From NCBI GenBank assembly GCA_034766995.1, contig CM068318.1:818501-882500 (forward strand): a stretch of DNA of 64,000 nucleotides. Direction: 5' to 3'. This document shows positions 63,956 through 64,000 of this stretch, piece after piece. The first letter of the stretch is position 1. Every line of letters starts with the position of its first letter. Position numbers and translations under genes: made by a program. The notes below the pieces were generated by a model. That model searched no databases. It worked only from the letters and a program-made list of their open reading frames with translations, and was not told the DNA's origin. This DNA comes from Acanthacorydalis orientalis (Eukaryota; Arthropoda; Insecta; Megaloptera; Corydalidae).

Positions 63956-64000
<45 letters not shown>
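63956..64000. repeat. (TA)n cut by the window edge
   Basis: One AC step at 63971. The array continues past the window. Confidence 0.9.

Larger units (their letters stand above)
59376..64000. other. No gene recognised; microsatellite-dense
   Basis: At least eight (TA)n arrays lie between 59621 and 64000. The islet 62110-62480 is GC-rich with many CG dinucleotides and has a donor-like CAC/GTGAGT on the plus strand at about 62338, but its frames are not recognised. Confidence 0.45.

Overview
This is a stretch of AT-rich nuclear DNA from a eukaryote, most likely an arthropod and probably an insect. The evidence is long gene-free spans, about 45 (TA)n microsatellites (many compounded with GT or GA), intron signals, and decayed mariner, Tc1-like and hAT transposons of the kind common in arthropod genomes. 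I see no operons, rRNA, tRNA or CRISPR. Nearly all open frames are chance frames, or frames running through (TA)n that read as Tyr-Ile repeats.

One cellular exon is well supported. On the minus strand at 26740-27010 there is an exon with a good acceptor, an upstream in-frame stop, a 61-codon coding part and a CAG/GTAAAA donor. It encodes a signal peptide and the start of the inhibitory prodomain of a furin-like proprotein convertase (kexin/furin subtilase family). Because the gene runs leftward, positions 1-26739 are probably its first coding intron at least in part. The next exon was not found. Positions right of 27010 hold the intron upstream of this exon, any non-coding first exon and the promoter, or unrelated intergenic DNA.

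The remaining recognisable content is mobile-element debris. (1) A Tc1/mariner-superfamily transposase pseudogene lies at 11656-12269. (2) A family of short mariner derivatives has copies at 31529, 34655, 48073/48449, 49245 and 55530. Three have both TIRs and flanking TA dinucleotides, and several keep the transposase C-terminus. (3) Two copies of a second mariner, with TIRs like the Hsmar1/cecropia group, lie at 52615 (+) and 58720 (-). The second is an intact 585 bp TIR-to-TIR deletion derivative with TA on both sides, nested in a decayed hAT element (about 58026-59375). (4) About 20 copies or arms of a foldback-type repeat with long inverted arms are scattered over the window and clustered at 42955-43835. 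I could not assign this family to a known one, and it is the most interesting repeat signal here.

Other structure includes a three-unit diverged tandem repeat of about 183 bp at 21180-21720, a 131 bp tandem duplication containing (TA)n at 36690-36919, a duplicated segment of about 380 bp carrying a mariner 5' half at 47985-48590, a 110 bp repeat pair near 9-10 kb, and an 80 bp element with perfect 10 bp inverted ends at 8571-8650. Coordinates of decayed repeats are by eye and may be off by several bases.
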